This document shows positions 28,080-36,246 of a stretch of 57,099 bases of DNA, piece after piece (positions within the stretch are counted from its first letter, which is position 1; each line of letters starts with the position of its first letter). Position numbers and translations under genes: made by a program. Under the pieces are notes generated by a model that was given only the letters and a program-made list of their open reading frames with translations, searched no databases and had not been told where the DNA came from. The stretch is from NCBI GenBank assembly GCA_944325065.1, contig CALUYS010000011.1:1-57099 (forward strand). The letters run 5' to 3'. Source of the DNA: Candidatus Gastranaerophilales bacterium (GTDB taxonomy: Bacteria > Cyanobacteriota > Vampirovibrionia > Gastranaerophilales > Gastranaerophilaceae).

Positions 28080-29486
28080 ATGGATTCTGCTTTAAACAAA
28101 ACATTTGAAAAGTTAAAATATGACCTTGTAAGAGAAAATTTAATATCCTATGAAGATATTGAAAATGCACAGTCTATAGCTCAAGCTCAGAATATAAATC
28201 TCGGTCAAGCACTTATAAATTCAAATTTAATAGATGAAACAAAACTTCTAAAATTTATTGAGTCAAAATTACATATCCCTTATGTAAACTTGGATGATTA
28301 TGATTTAGATATAAAGTGTTTGGATTATATAAGTTTTAATGATGTATTAAAATATAAAGTAATTCCGTTATTTAAAATAGAAAATTGTCTCACCATTGCA
28401 ATGAGTGACCCTTTGAATTTATTTATTGTTGATAAGTTTATTGAAAAAACAGGTCTTAATATTGAACCTGTATTATCAGCTGAAACATCAATTTTAAAAA
28501 AAATTGAAAAATATTATGAAACTAATAATACAATGGGACAAATATATATTGATGAATCAGTAAAAAAAATAAATTGGGTGGATAGTTTATCAAATCAAAA
28601 TTTAAGTGATGAAAATATTCAAATACTTATAAAAAATATTATTGAGCAAGCATTAATTGAAAATATTCATGAGTTATTTTTTGAATATGTTCAAAATGGT
28701 TTAAGTGTAAATTTTAAGCAAAATCATGAAAGTAGATTGGTCGGAACAATACCTCAACTTTTGACTTGTTCATTTATAATGCGATTAAAAACATTATCGA
28801 ATTTAGATCCGCAAGTAAGTGAAATACCTCAGTTGGGAAAATTTGTATTTAAAGTTGATAATAAACAACTCATAGCAAGTATTTCAGCTTTTCCAACAAT
28901 TCACGGGGAACGAATTTCGTTAAAAATATATAATTCTCCAAGTCCATTGGAAAATTTACCTATAATTAAGCAAGATATTTTAAAAATAAAAAATGCTCTT
29001 AATATACCAGGAATAATTCTTACTTGTGGTGGACCCTTGAGTGGAAAAACACATATTATATACTCTCTTTTAACAAGTTTAAAAAATGAAAATAAAAATA
29101 TTATGACAATCGAATCTATTGCAAAATATGATTTGGGAAATAATATAAATCAATGTGAATTAAATGAAAATATTGGTTTTAATTTAACAAAAGCTATGAA
29201 GTTTATTGAGTTCCAGTCACCTGATATAATATATTTTGAAGGTATAAATACTCAAGAAGCACTTGATTACTTTAATTCACTTGTATATAAAAATAAAACG
29301 TTACTTACTGAATTTTTAACAGATAATGTTGCAGATTTGAGAAAGAAGCTTATGTTAAAGGAGTTTTCAATATTTAAATCACTTATAAGTCTAATAATAC
29401 TTATACATTCGCACAATAGTATTGAAGTTTTTGATAAGGAAAATTTAAAGAAATTTTTATATGATAATAGCTTAGATTGGAATTAA
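28080..29486 (+). CDS. Divergent PilB/GspE-like secretion ATPase
   Basis: A 468-aa protein with an N-terminal MshEN/GspE_N-type domain (about 15-140: LINSNLIDETKLLKFIESK, PLFKIENCLTIAMSDPLNLF) and a C-terminal type II secretion/type IV pilus ATPase fold. Walker A is GGPLSGKTH (about 318-326). Several catalytic elements are degraded: the Walker B region reads SPDIIYFEGINTQEAL instead of the acidic GEIRD form, the family's zinc tetracysteine is missing, and Asp-box residues are not evident. It may be an inactive or regulatory PilB homologue. It is the third gene of the histidine kinase/receiver operon, which suggests it is a target or partner of that signalling. Confidence 0.75.
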   Translation: MDSALNKTFEKLKYDLVRENLISYEDIENAQSIAQAQNINLGQALINSNLIDETKLLKFIESKLHIPYVNLDDYDLDIKCLDYISFNDVLKYKVIPLFKIENCLTIAMSDPLNLFIVDKFIEKTGLNIEPVLSAETSILKKIEKYYETNNTMGQIYIDESVKKINWVDSLSNQNLSDENIQILIKNIIEQALIENIHELFFEYVQNGLSVNFKQNHESRLVGTIPQLLTCSFIMRLKTLSNLDPQVSEIPQLGKFVFKVDNKQLIASISAFPTIHGERISLKIYNSPSPLENLPIIKQDILKIKNALNIPGIILTCGGPLSGKTHIIYSLLTSLKNENKNIMTIESIAKYDLGNNINQCELNENIGFNLTKAMKFIEFQSPDIIYFEGINTQEALDYFNSLVYKNKTLLTEFLTDNVADLRKKLMLKEFSIFKSLISLIILIHSHNSIEVFDKENLKKFLYDNSLDWN

Positions 29487-29597
29487 ATAAGTATTTTAGA
29501 TAAAAATATATAAATAATAAAATAACAATAAATTTCCATTCTTTGAACGAAATATTGAAAGTAAGAATAAGCTTACTAAAATAATAATATATGTTTT

Positions 29598-29720
29598 ATG
29601 GGTTGTGAAACTAGTAAAATCTATTATGTCATCTAGTGAAATAAAGATTTCTTAATTATAGATGTTAGACAATTTGAAAAAGTTGAGTATAAAGTTAAAA
29701 ATAATGACAAAATAAAATAA
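29598..29720 (+). pseudogene. Possible rhodanese-domain remnant
   Basis: In the 277-bp gap before mgtE one frame reads MGCETSKIYYVI, two stops, then NKDFLIIDVRQFEKVEYKVK and a stop. DFLIIDVRQFEKVEY resembles the start of a rhodanese domain (LIDVR..EY). It is short and broken, so this is a weak call; the rest of the gap shows nothing. Confidence 0.25.
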
Positions 29721-29763
29721 AAGTGTTAGTATTTAACTTGAGTAATTAATTTAAAATAAATAA

Positions 29764-31128
29764 ATGAATATAAATAATATTATAGATAGAATACAGGAAA
29801 TATTGGATGATAAAAATGACGAAGCTTTAAAAGTTTTGCTTGAAAAGTATCATAGTGCAGATTTAGCTGAAATTTTACCTCAATTAAAAGAAGATGAGCG
29901 TATAAAATGTTTTTTGCTAATTGATAAACAAAAAGAAGCTGAAATCTTGGAATATCTTTCTCCACAATATCAAGTTGAAATTTTAAGTGGAATAGATGAA
30001 CAACTTGCATCAGAGTTAATAATGCAAATGCCTCATGATGAAGTAGCAGATGTTTTAGGCGACATGGAAGATGATGCAACTGAGTCATACTTAAATAAAC
30101 TTCCAAATAAATTATCCAATCAATTGCGAGAATTGCTTGCTTATAAAGAAGATTCAGCAGGCGGTATTATGAATCCTCGTGTTTTAACTATAAACCAAGA
30201 AATGAAAGTTGATGATGCTTTGTCTTATATTCGTACAAAAGCTATTGATGATAATACTGAATTATACTATTTATATGTAACTGATAAACAAAAACATCTT
30301 CTTGGAGTTGTATCTTTAAGAATATTGCTTACTTCAAATTTAAGTACCAAAATTGAAAAAATAATGATACGTGATATTGTCCGTCTTCATGTCGATGATC
30401 CACAGGATATGGTAGCTGAGATATTTATGAAATATCAGTATAATGCTTTACCAGTTGTTGATTTATATAATAGATTGCAAGGTATTGTGACTTGGGATGA
30501 TGTTCAAGATGTTGTAGAAGAAGAAACTACAGAAGAAATATATACATCATCTGGTATCACAACGGATGTTTTTGATGAAGATGATATATTATCAGGCAAA
30601 GTTATAAATTCAGTTCGTGCAAGAACGCCTTGGCTTTTTATAACATTAATAGGAGAATTTGTTGCAGTATATGTCGCAAATAAGTTTGATTCAACTCTTG
30701 CATTTTTACCAATAACAGCAATATTTATGCCTCTTCTAGCAGGATTAGGCGGAAATATCGGAACACAAAGTATAACCTTGATTGTTCGTGGGTTATCAAC
30801 TGGTCAGGTTAGTTTGAAAAAAGCATTTAAATATATATTTCGTGAGTTCGGAGTCGGACTTGCAATTGGTTTACTTTTTGGATTACTTGTTATGTTAACA
30901 ACAGTAAAATGGCAACATAATTTTGAACTTGGTTTTATTGTTGGTTTAGCAATGGTTATAAATATGACTCTTGCAACATTAATTGGCACTATTACACCAT
31001 TTTTGTTAAAATCTTTTAAAATAGATCCAGCTATTGCATCTGGACCTGTTATTGCAACAACAATTGATGTAGTTGGTTTATTTATTTATTTTACATTAGT
31101 TACTACATTTTTAGTTAATAAGCTTTAA
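29764..31128 (+). CDS. mgtE: Magnesium transporter MgtE
   Basis: A 454-aa Mg2+ channel/transporter. The N-terminal superhelical MgtE_N domain (1-130, with DLAEILPQLKEDER and MPHDEVADVLGDME), two CBS domains (about 135-260, from YKEDSAGGIMNPRVLTINQE) and five transmembrane helices (about 290-450) are in the usual order and length. The pore signature is LPITAIFMPLLAGLGGNIGT, just before helix-flanking QS. Mg2+ binding between N and CBS domains normally closes the pore. There is no Shine-Dalgarno; TAAAAT lies 6 bases before the ATG. Confidence 0.96.
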   Translation: MNINNIIDRIQEILDDKNDEALKVLLEKYHSADLAEILPQLKEDERIKCFLLIDKQKEAEILEYLSPQYQVEILSGIDEQLASELIMQMPHDEVADVLGDMEDDATESYLNKLPNKLSNQLRELLAYKEDSAGGIMNPRVLTINQEMKVDDALSYIRTKAIDDNTELYYLYVTDKQKHLLGVVSLRILLTSNLSTKIEKIMIRDIVRLHVDDPQDMVAEIFMKYQYNALPVVDLYNRLQGIVTWDDVQDVVEEETTEEIYTSSGITTDVFDEDDILSGKVINSVRARTPWLFITLIGEFVAVYVANKFDSTLAFLPITAIFMPLLAGLGGNIGTQSITLIVRGLSTGQVSLKKAFKYIFREFGVGLAIGLLFGLLVMLTTVKWQHNFELGFIVGLAMVINMTLATLIGTITPFLLKSFKIDPAIASGPVIATTIDVVGLFIYFTLVTTFLVNKL

Positions 31129-31431
31129 TTGTTAAGAAATATTAACCTCGAATTCCTTTATTTATAATTATTATGCTGGTTATATGTCAAATATTTTATT
31201 TATTATTAAAGTAATAGTACGAGCTTGCCGATAATAATATCAAGGAAGTAATAAATAAAGGATAAAGGAAATGAGTAAGTTAAAATTAACGGAAAACATT
31301 TTAAAACGAAAACAATTAAGGGTATTAAGTTATAGGCTTTTACCCCCTCCTTCCACTTAGAGAAAAATGAAAATATAAATTTAATTATTAAATTATAAAA
31401 AAGGTTAGGAAAAAAAAAGGGGAACAAAAAT
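31129..31431 (+). other. Leader/promoter region of the first MGMAAS gene, with a possible small ORF
   Basis: This 303-bp gap holds no long gene. At 31271-31360 an ATG 4 bases after AAAGGA opens a 29-codon frame (MSKLKLTENILKRKQ... ending LLPPPST), followed 71 bases later by the MGMAAS gene with a strong AGGGGAAC RBS. The small frame could be a leader peptide or chance. No clear terminator for mgtE is seen. Confidence 0.3.
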
Positions 31432-32901
31432 ATGGGTATGGCAGCATCAAGTTTGCGGTTTGCACAACTTACAGCAAGGAAAAATCAAGTCGAGTTTGAA
31501 GGACAACAAATTAACCAACAAAGGTTAACATTATCACAAAAATCGTCAGCAATATATGATGATATGTTGACAAAACAGGTACCAACAGCACCTGATCCAG
31601 GTCAGTTCACAAAAATCGTTTATAAGTTTAATGATGGCAATGGTACATCACAAATTTTAAACTTAACAAAGAAAACAAGTGGTGCATATAACTATAATGT
31701 TACTTATAAAAAACCAGCTACATCAACTGTAAAAAGCCAATCAAAATTTCAAAATGTTAACTTTGTTAAAACTGTTGGAAAAGATAATAGTTATACAGCA
31801 AATATTAATGGTATTGCAAGAGAATTAACAGCTGTAGGTGATCCTACAAAAAAAGCTGATTATGAAGAAAAGCTTGCAATATATAACCAATTAAAATCAA
31901 TTGATGATGTTCGTTCATCAATAAGTTCAAGTGATAAGGATTCATTTAGTTCTAGTTCATTTAAAGAATATGCACAAAGAGCAGGGTTAAATAATGGTAT
32001 ATTTACTCAAACTGTTTCTGGAACAGATACTGAATATTCAATTGATAAAAATAATGAACTAGCGGTAGCTTTGTTCAAAGCAGCTGGTGCTAAAGATAGT
32101 GCTGGTAATGCTATCGGGTCACCAAATTTTAACTATGATAATATTGTATTAAATAAAAGTGATGATGCTACAAAAAATAATGTGCAAGCCTTAATTGGAG
32201 TATTAGGTGGTGGTACACTTGTTGATGATGCTGACAATGTAACAGAAATATCAAATACTGCTGCTGATGATGTATTTAAAGCAATAGCTAAAGAATTAGG
32301 TGCAGGTACTGTAGGTACTGCTGCAGAATACAAAAAGGATGTACTTGACCCAGCATTTACATCTTATCAAGCAAGTTGTGCAACACCTGGAATTGTTAAC
32401 ATAGGTGAAGGACAAGCTTTGTATTCTTATAAAGATGATAATGATGAAACATGCTATATGTATGTTCCAATGGAAAATGTCGCAGATGGTATAAATAATT
32501 CATATGCTGATGAAGTTACTGTTTATGAAAATTCTACAACATTTTTAGAAGATCAATATGATACTGAACAACAAGACGCTAACATTATTTTAAGCGAAGA
32601 TGGGCAAGTTTCTAAAATTACATTTGCTGACGGAACAGTTGTAACACCTGAAGTTGTTACTGAAATGGATCAAGACGCTTATGATGCAGCTATGGTTGAA
32701 TATGAGTACAAAAAAGAAGTTTATGAAAAAGAAATGAATGATGCTAATGCTAAAGTAAAAATCATTCAAGCTCAAGACCAAAAATTAGAAGTTAGATTAA
32801 AACAATTAGATACTGAGCAAAAAGCTATATCGACTGAAATTGACGCTGTTAAATCAGTACGTGATAAGTCAATTGAAGGTTCTTTCAAAACTTTCGGTTA
32901 A
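31432..32901 (+). CDS. MGMAAS-type protein, paralog 1 (structural, unknown function)
   Basis: A 489-aa protein without signal peptide or membrane segments. The N-terminal ~50 residues (MGMAASSLRFAQLTARKNQV, EGQQINQQR) and the C-terminal ~90 residues (VTEMDQDAYDAAMVEYEYK, QDQKLEVRLKQLDTEQKAI, ending SFKTFG) are helical and closely match the protein at 49425-50726. The middle is beta-like, Asp/Ser/Thr-rich and diverged. Conserved helical ends around a variable middle resemble axial proteins such as flagellins and hook proteins, or a surface/secreted filament; no flagellar genes are present here. I do not know the family's function. It is monocistronic with strong RBS AGGGGAAC. Confidence 0.85.
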   Translation: MGMAASSLRFAQLTARKNQVEFEGQQINQQRLTLSQKSSAIYDDMLTKQVPTAPDPGQFTKIVYKFNDGNGTSQILNLTKKTSGAYNYNVTYKKPATSTVKSQSKFQNVNFVKTVGKDNSYTANINGIARELTAVGDPTKKADYEEKLAIYNQLKSIDDVRSSISSSDKDSFSSSSFKEYAQRAGLNNGIFTQTVSGTDTEYSIDKNNELAVALFKAAGAKDSAGNAIGSPNFNYDNIVLNKSDDATKNNVQALIGVLGGGTLVDDADNVTEISNTAADDVFKAIAKELGAGTVGTAAEYKKDVLDPAFTSYQASCATPGIVNIGEGQALYSYKDDNDETCYMYVPMENVADGINNSYADEVTVYENSTTFLEDQYDTEQQDANIILSEDGQVSKITFADGTVVTPEVVTEMDQDAYDAAMVEYEYKKEVYEKEMNDANAKVKIIQAQDQKLEVRLKQLDTEQKAISTEIDAVKSVRDKSIEGSFKTFG

Positions 32902-33079
32902 TATTAAACACAATTGGGAGTCACAACTCCCAACCCCCCTTGGGGCAAATCTTCAAAAAAAGATTTATTCAACAAGGTGGGTCTTTAAAATCCAACACCC
33001 GTATATTGATAAATACAATAAATTTATTTTTAATAAAAAAGTTCCCATTCCCATTTTTATAATTAAATTTTTATAAATA

Positions 33080-33103
33080 AAGGCTCATATAAGAGCCTTT
33101 TTT
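33080..33103. terminator. Bidirectional intrinsic terminator
   Basis: AAGGCTC / GAGCCTT stem with a 6-base loop, T run on the plus side and A run on the minus side. It separates the convergent MGMAAS gene and VOC gene. Between the MGMAAS stop and this site is a second hairpin (32914-32933, TTGGGAGT / ACTCCCAA) without a T run. Confidence 0.85.
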
Positions 33104-33107
33104 ATTT

Positions 33108-33482
33108 TTATTCTTCAATAAGTTCTATTTCATTACCATCAGGGTCTTTTAAAAAAGCAATTTTCATATCATAATTTTGTAGAATAAATGGTTCTACTAA
33201 CCAATTTATTCCAAATTCTTTCATTTTTTCTTCAAATTTATCCATATTTTTTGTAGAAAATGCAAAATGTCCAAAAGCATTTCCATTATTATAGCCATTT
33301 TTTGGAGTGTCAAAATTATATGTAAGTTCAATTTGAGTTTGACCATCTTCATCTGATAAAAAATATAATTTTGAATCTTCAAGTTCCATTTCATTAACTA
33401 AATTCATATCAAATAACTCTTGATAAAATGTTAAAGATTTATCAATATCTTTTACTCGTATCATTACATGTAAAAATTTCAT
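33108..33482 (-). CDS. Glyoxalase/VOC-superfamily protein (lactoylglutathione lyase-like)
   Basis: A 124-aa vicinal-oxygen-chelate protein with two beta-alpha-beta-beta-beta modules. All four metal ligands of glyoxalase I are in place: His in KFLHVMIRV, Glu in QIELTYNFD, His in AFGHFAFST and Glu in NEIELIEE at the C-terminus. The length is normal for small bacterial GloA. It would detoxify methylglyoxal, though low-GSH anaerobes may use other thiols. Transcribed alone. Confidence 0.85.
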   Translation of the reverse strand: MKFLHVMIRVKDIDKSLTFYQELFDMNLVNEMELEDSKLYFLSDEDGQTQIELTYNFDTPKNGYNNGNAFGHFAFSTKNMDKFEEKMKEFGINWLVEPFILQNYDMKIAFLKDPDGNEIELIEE

Positions 33483-34034
33483 AAAAACTCCTAGAATTAT
33501 TTAAATAATTAAAATAATAATAACATATTTTTATTTTAAATTGCAATAAATCAATTTCACTATATTGATTAATAACTTTAAAGAATATTTTATATATGCA
33601 TAATATCTCTTCTAAATATTTAATATCAACGTAATATATTTTATGTTTATTAGGTGTTATTTTAAAGTGTAGTTTAAATATTTTTTTGCAATATTAACAA
33701 TCTTTTTTAGAACTATAGATAATTAAAGGATTTTGAAAAACGTTTATATATTTTATTTAAATTTAAAACTAAAATAAATCAGTTAATGCTTTATTTTAGA
33801 AGTGAGTTCATAATCTTGAGTAAAATTTCATTTTAATGTTTATAAATATTTTTATTAATTTAAAATTTGATTTATAGAACTTTAATTATATTATAAAAAA
33901 CAAAAAACATAAAAGTTTAAAATTGAAAGATTTATATATAAAAAAATGAAATTACTATTTTAATTACATATTTATTTTTGTATTTTATACAAAAATAAAT
34001 AAGCTATAAATTAGTTATTAATTATTTCTAAATA
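33483..34034. other. Non-coding, eroded AT-rich region
   Basis: No gene is intact. On the minus strand 33530-33693 stays open and reads gene-like (LHFKITPNKHKIYYVDIKYL, then EEILCIYKIFFKVINQYSE), probably the tail of a lost gene. A perfect 14-bp palindrome arm pair (33970-33983 with 33987-34000) lies just 3' of tRNA-Pro and may end its transcript. I see nothing else. Confidence 0.4.
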
Positions 34035-34108
34035 TCGGAACGACAGGATTTGAACCTGCGACCCCTACCACCCCAAGGTAGTACGCTACCAAGCTGCGCT
34101 ACGTCCCG
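34035..34108 (-). tRNA. tRNA-Pro (anticodon GGG)
   Basis: The 74-nt cloverleaf has acceptor CGGGACG/CGTTCCG (one G-U), D arm AGCTTGGTA, anticodon arm CTACC-TTGGGGT-GGTAG giving anticodon GGG, and T arm CAGGTTCAAATCCTG. CCA is not encoded. It should read CCC and CCT proline codons. Confidence 0.95.
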
Positions 34109-34116
34109 ATACAGGA

Positions 34117-34145
34117 ATTTTATCAAAAAAAATATTTTTTGTAAA
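34117..34145 (-). promoter_or_regulatory. Promoter of tRNA-Pro
   Basis: On the minus strand TTTACA (34140-34145), 17 bases, then TAAAAT (34117-34122), ending 8 bases before the tRNA 5' end. This is a good sigma-70-type match at ideal spacing. Confidence 0.65.
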
Positions 34146-34322
34146 TGTCTATTATAGTAATTTAGACTGATATTATATATATCCAAAATATAGTTATTTA
34201 GATATATATTAGTAGCAAAAAAATATAATAAAAATAAAAATAAAATCAAGGTGGAAATTTAAGATTTTATGATGGCAATTATGCTATTTAAGTTTTATTA
34301 TAAAAGTTGATAATAAAAAACT

Positions 34323-34594
34323 ATGAAAGAATCGAATTTTTGTCCAATAAAAAGATTAATTATGTTTGGTAAAAATGGTTATTTTTATAAAAAAACTTTA
34401 AAAAATCCAAAATTACTTTAGATTAATTGTTAAAAATAACAGTTTAATATAATTTAAAGATGAAATATTTATAGAAAATAAAGGTATTTTAATTTATAAA
34501 TATGTAATTGGCAAATAATGTTTTTGATAATAAAAAGTTCAAAGATAGTGGATATTTTGGGTATTATACAAAAAATAAATTAGAGGGGATATAA
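34323..34594 (+). pseudogene. Eroded gene fragment of unknown function
   Basis: Between the two tRNAs the plus strand reads MKESNFCPIKRLIMFGKNGY and so on for 32 codons, then after stops DEIFIENKGILIYKYVIGK, then in another frame NVFDNKKFKDSGYFGYYTKN. The pieces look like real protein but are broken by stops and frameshifts. Family not recognised. The rest of 34146-34322 shows nothing. Confidence 0.35.
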
Positions 34595-34601
34595 AGCTAT
34601 T

Positions 34602-34628
34602 AAAAAAGAGGATACTTAGAATCCTCTT
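34602..34628 (-). terminator. Intrinsic terminator of tRNA-Gly
   Basis: On the minus strand AAGAGGAT / ATCCTCTT with a 7-base loop is followed by a T run. It starts 4 bases past the 3' CCA of tRNA-Gly. Confidence 0.85.
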
Positions 34629-34632
34629 GAAA

Positions 34633-34707
34633 TGGAGCGGAAGACGAGGCTCGAACTCGCGACCCCCTCCTTGGCAAGGAGATGTTCTACCACTGAACTA
34701 CTTCCGC
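34633..34707 (-). tRNA. tRNA-Gly (anticodon GCC)
   Basis: The acceptor GCGGAAG/CTTCCGC, D arm AGTGGTA, anticodon arm CTCCT-TGCCA-AGGAG (anticodon GCC) and T arm GCGAGTTCGAGCCTCGT form a canonical cloverleaf. The discriminator T and an encoded CCA (34633-34635) follow, in contrast to tRNA-Pro nearby. It reads GGC and GGT. A TTGATT-N19-TATAAT promoter lies at 34723-34753. Confidence 0.96.
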
Positions 34708-34722
34708 AATCACTTTACATAA

Positions 34723-34753
34723 ATTATAATACAATATAAAAAAAAATAATCAA
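34723..34753 (-). promoter_or_regulatory. Promoter of tRNA-Gly
   Basis: On the minus strand TTGATT (34748-34753) and consensus TATAAT (34723-34728) are separated by 19 bases, longer than ideal. The -10 ends 15 bases before the tRNA. Confidence 0.5.
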
Positions 34754-34817
34754 GTATTTTTATAAAAAAAATGATGTAAAGATTTGTATATATAGGGTCT
34801 ATTTTTTGTAATTTTTT

Positions 34818-34828
34818 TATGATAAAAT
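34818..34828 (+). promoter_or_regulatory. Extended -10 promoter of speD
   Basis: TATGATAAAAT is an extended -10 (TGN-TAAAAT) about 49 bases before speD, with no good -35 element. The same form, TATGATAGAAT, occurs before the acyl-CoA synthetase at 41896-41906. Confidence 0.45.
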
Positions 34829-34876
34829 ATTTTAGTATTTATAAAAATAAAAATAGAGAAAGGAGCACATGCGAAA

Positions 34877-35308
34877 TTGGAAAATATACAACACTTTGGC
34901 AATGAAACTGCCGGATACTTAGGTCGTCATATATTAGCTGAATTTTTTGAATGCGATCCTAACATTTTAAATAATGTTAAAATGATAGAAGAACAAATGA
35001 CAAAAGCTGCTGTCGAGTGTGGTGCAACTGTTATTCAGAAGTGCTTTCACATGTTTAGTCCGATCGGTGTAAGCGGAGTCGTAATAATTGCGGAATCTCA
35101 TCTAGCAATACATACATGGCCTGAACTTGGTTATGCTGCTGTTGATCTATTTACCTGTGGAGAAAGTTGCGATCCAAAAATTGCTCATGATTATTTAAAA
35201 AAAGCTTTTGGATGCAAAAATAGTTCATTTACTCAATTAAAACGTGGTATGCTTGACAAAAATAATGTAGTAGAACCAATTCCTTTTAAAGTTGAAGCTC
35301 AAGTCTAA
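34877..35308 (+). CDS. speD: S-adenosylmethionine decarboxylase proenzyme SpeD
   Basis: Pyruvoyl enzyme (143 aa) that makes decarboxylated SAM, the aminopropyl donor for spermidine. The self-cleavage site is Glu73-Ser74 in ESHLAIHTWPELGYAAVD; Ser74 becomes the pyruvoyl group. HMFSPIGVSGVVII and FTCGESCDP match the small prokaryotic class 1B form, and the length is usual. The frame can only start at TTG 34877 (MENIQHF), 11 bases after AAAGGAG; the ATG at 34869 is out of frame. It is first in speD-speE-speB. Confidence 0.95.
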   Translation: MENIQHFGNETAGYLGRHILAEFFECDPNILNNVKMIEEQMTKAAVECGATVIQKCFHMFSPIGVSGVVIIAESHLAIHTWPELGYAAVDLFTCGESCDPKIAHDYLKKAFGCKNSSFTQLKRGMLDKNNVVEPIPFKVEAQV

Positions 35309-35401
35309 ATGACGATTTTGTTTATATAATTGAATGTGTACTTTAATATAGAAGTTACATACGTGTTGTGATGCTTTTTTTGTAGTAATGTGAGGTTTAT
35401 T

Positions 35402-36241
35402 ATGGATTTAAGATATACTGAATTGAATGATTATGGATATGGTTTAACAGTTAAAGTCAAAGAAACTTTAGTGCATGAAAAAACTCCTTTCCAATCTGTT
35501 GATATTATTGAAACACAGGGATTGGGAAAAATGATGCTAATGGATGGACTTGTTATGACAAGTGAAAATGACGAATATTTTTATCATGAAATGATTACCC
35601 ATATTCCTATGATATCTCATAAAAATCCCACGAATGTATTAGTTATTGGTGGTGGTGATGGTGGTACCGTTCGTGAAGTTGTTAAACATGATTGTGTTGA
35701 GAAAGTTACTATGTGTGAAATTGATGGGATAGCTGTCGATGTTTGCAAAAAATATTTGCCTACTATTGCTTGTGAACTTGATAATCCTAAAGTTAAAATT
35801 GTTATTGGCGATGGGGTTGAATTTATCAAAGATAAAAAAAATATGTATGATGTAATTTTAATTGATTCTACTGACCCACTTGGTCCAGGGGTTGGATTGT
35901 TTACTGAAGAATTTTATACAAATGTTAAAAATGCTTTAAAACCATATGGAATAATGGTTGCACAATCTGAATCGCCAATAGCAGATAAAAAAGAAATGAA
36001 AGCTATGTATTCACTTTTAAATAAAGTATTTTCTGTCGTCAATCCATATTTAGGACCAATTCCTACGTACCCAGGTGGTTTTTGGAGTTGGGCTTTTTGT
36101 TCAAATGATGTGAAACCACTAGATTATATTGATGAAAAACGTGCTTCTTTTATTTCTAAAACAGCTAAAATCTACAATACCGATATTCATAAAGCTTGTT
36201 TTGCTTTACCAAATTATGTCAAGGAGCTTATTGCGGGTTAA
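35402..36241 (+). CDS. speE: Spermidine synthase SpeE
   Basis: Aminopropyltransferase (279 aa) moving the aminopropyl group from decarboxylated SAM to putrescine. The SAM-fold motif VLVIGGGDGGTVREV (about 81-95), MCEIDGIAVDVCKKYLP, GDGVEFI and the catalytic-loop IDSTDPLGPG are canonical, as is PTYPGGFWSWAF. I chose ATG 35402 (MDLRYTE) because TGAGGT sits 6-7 bases upstream; a GTG at 35390 would overlap that site. It lies 93 bases after speD and 5 bases before speB. Confidence 0.96.
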   Translation: MDLRYTELNDYGYGLTVKVKETLVHEKTPFQSVDIIETQGLGKMMLMDGLVMTSENDEYFYHEMITHIPMISHKNPTNVLVIGGGDGGTVREVVKHDCVEKVTMCEIDGIAVDVCKKYLPTIACELDNPKVKIVIGDGVEFIKDKKNMYDVILIDSTDPLGPGVGLFTEEFYTNVKNALKPYGIMVAQSESPIADKKEMKAMYSLLNKVFSVVNPYLGPIPTYPGGFWSWAFCSNDVKPLDYIDEKRASFISKTAKIYNTDIHKACFALPNYVKELIAG

Positions 36242-36246
36242 TTGTT

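Noticed and set aside
32914-32933. Hairpin after MGMAAS paralog 1 as its terminator
   Set aside because: The 8-bp stem is followed by C-rich sequence, not a T run. The hairpin at 33080-33103 is a better terminator; the first may only protect the 3' end.
34740-34876. SAM or polyamine riboswitch upstream of speD
   Set aside because: The leader is short and nearly all A/T; no known riboswitch core could be recognised.
36196-36246. Longer speB start within speE
   Set aside because: The extra 17 residues overlap speE in another frame and do not look like an agmatinase N-terminus; ATG 36247 fits better.
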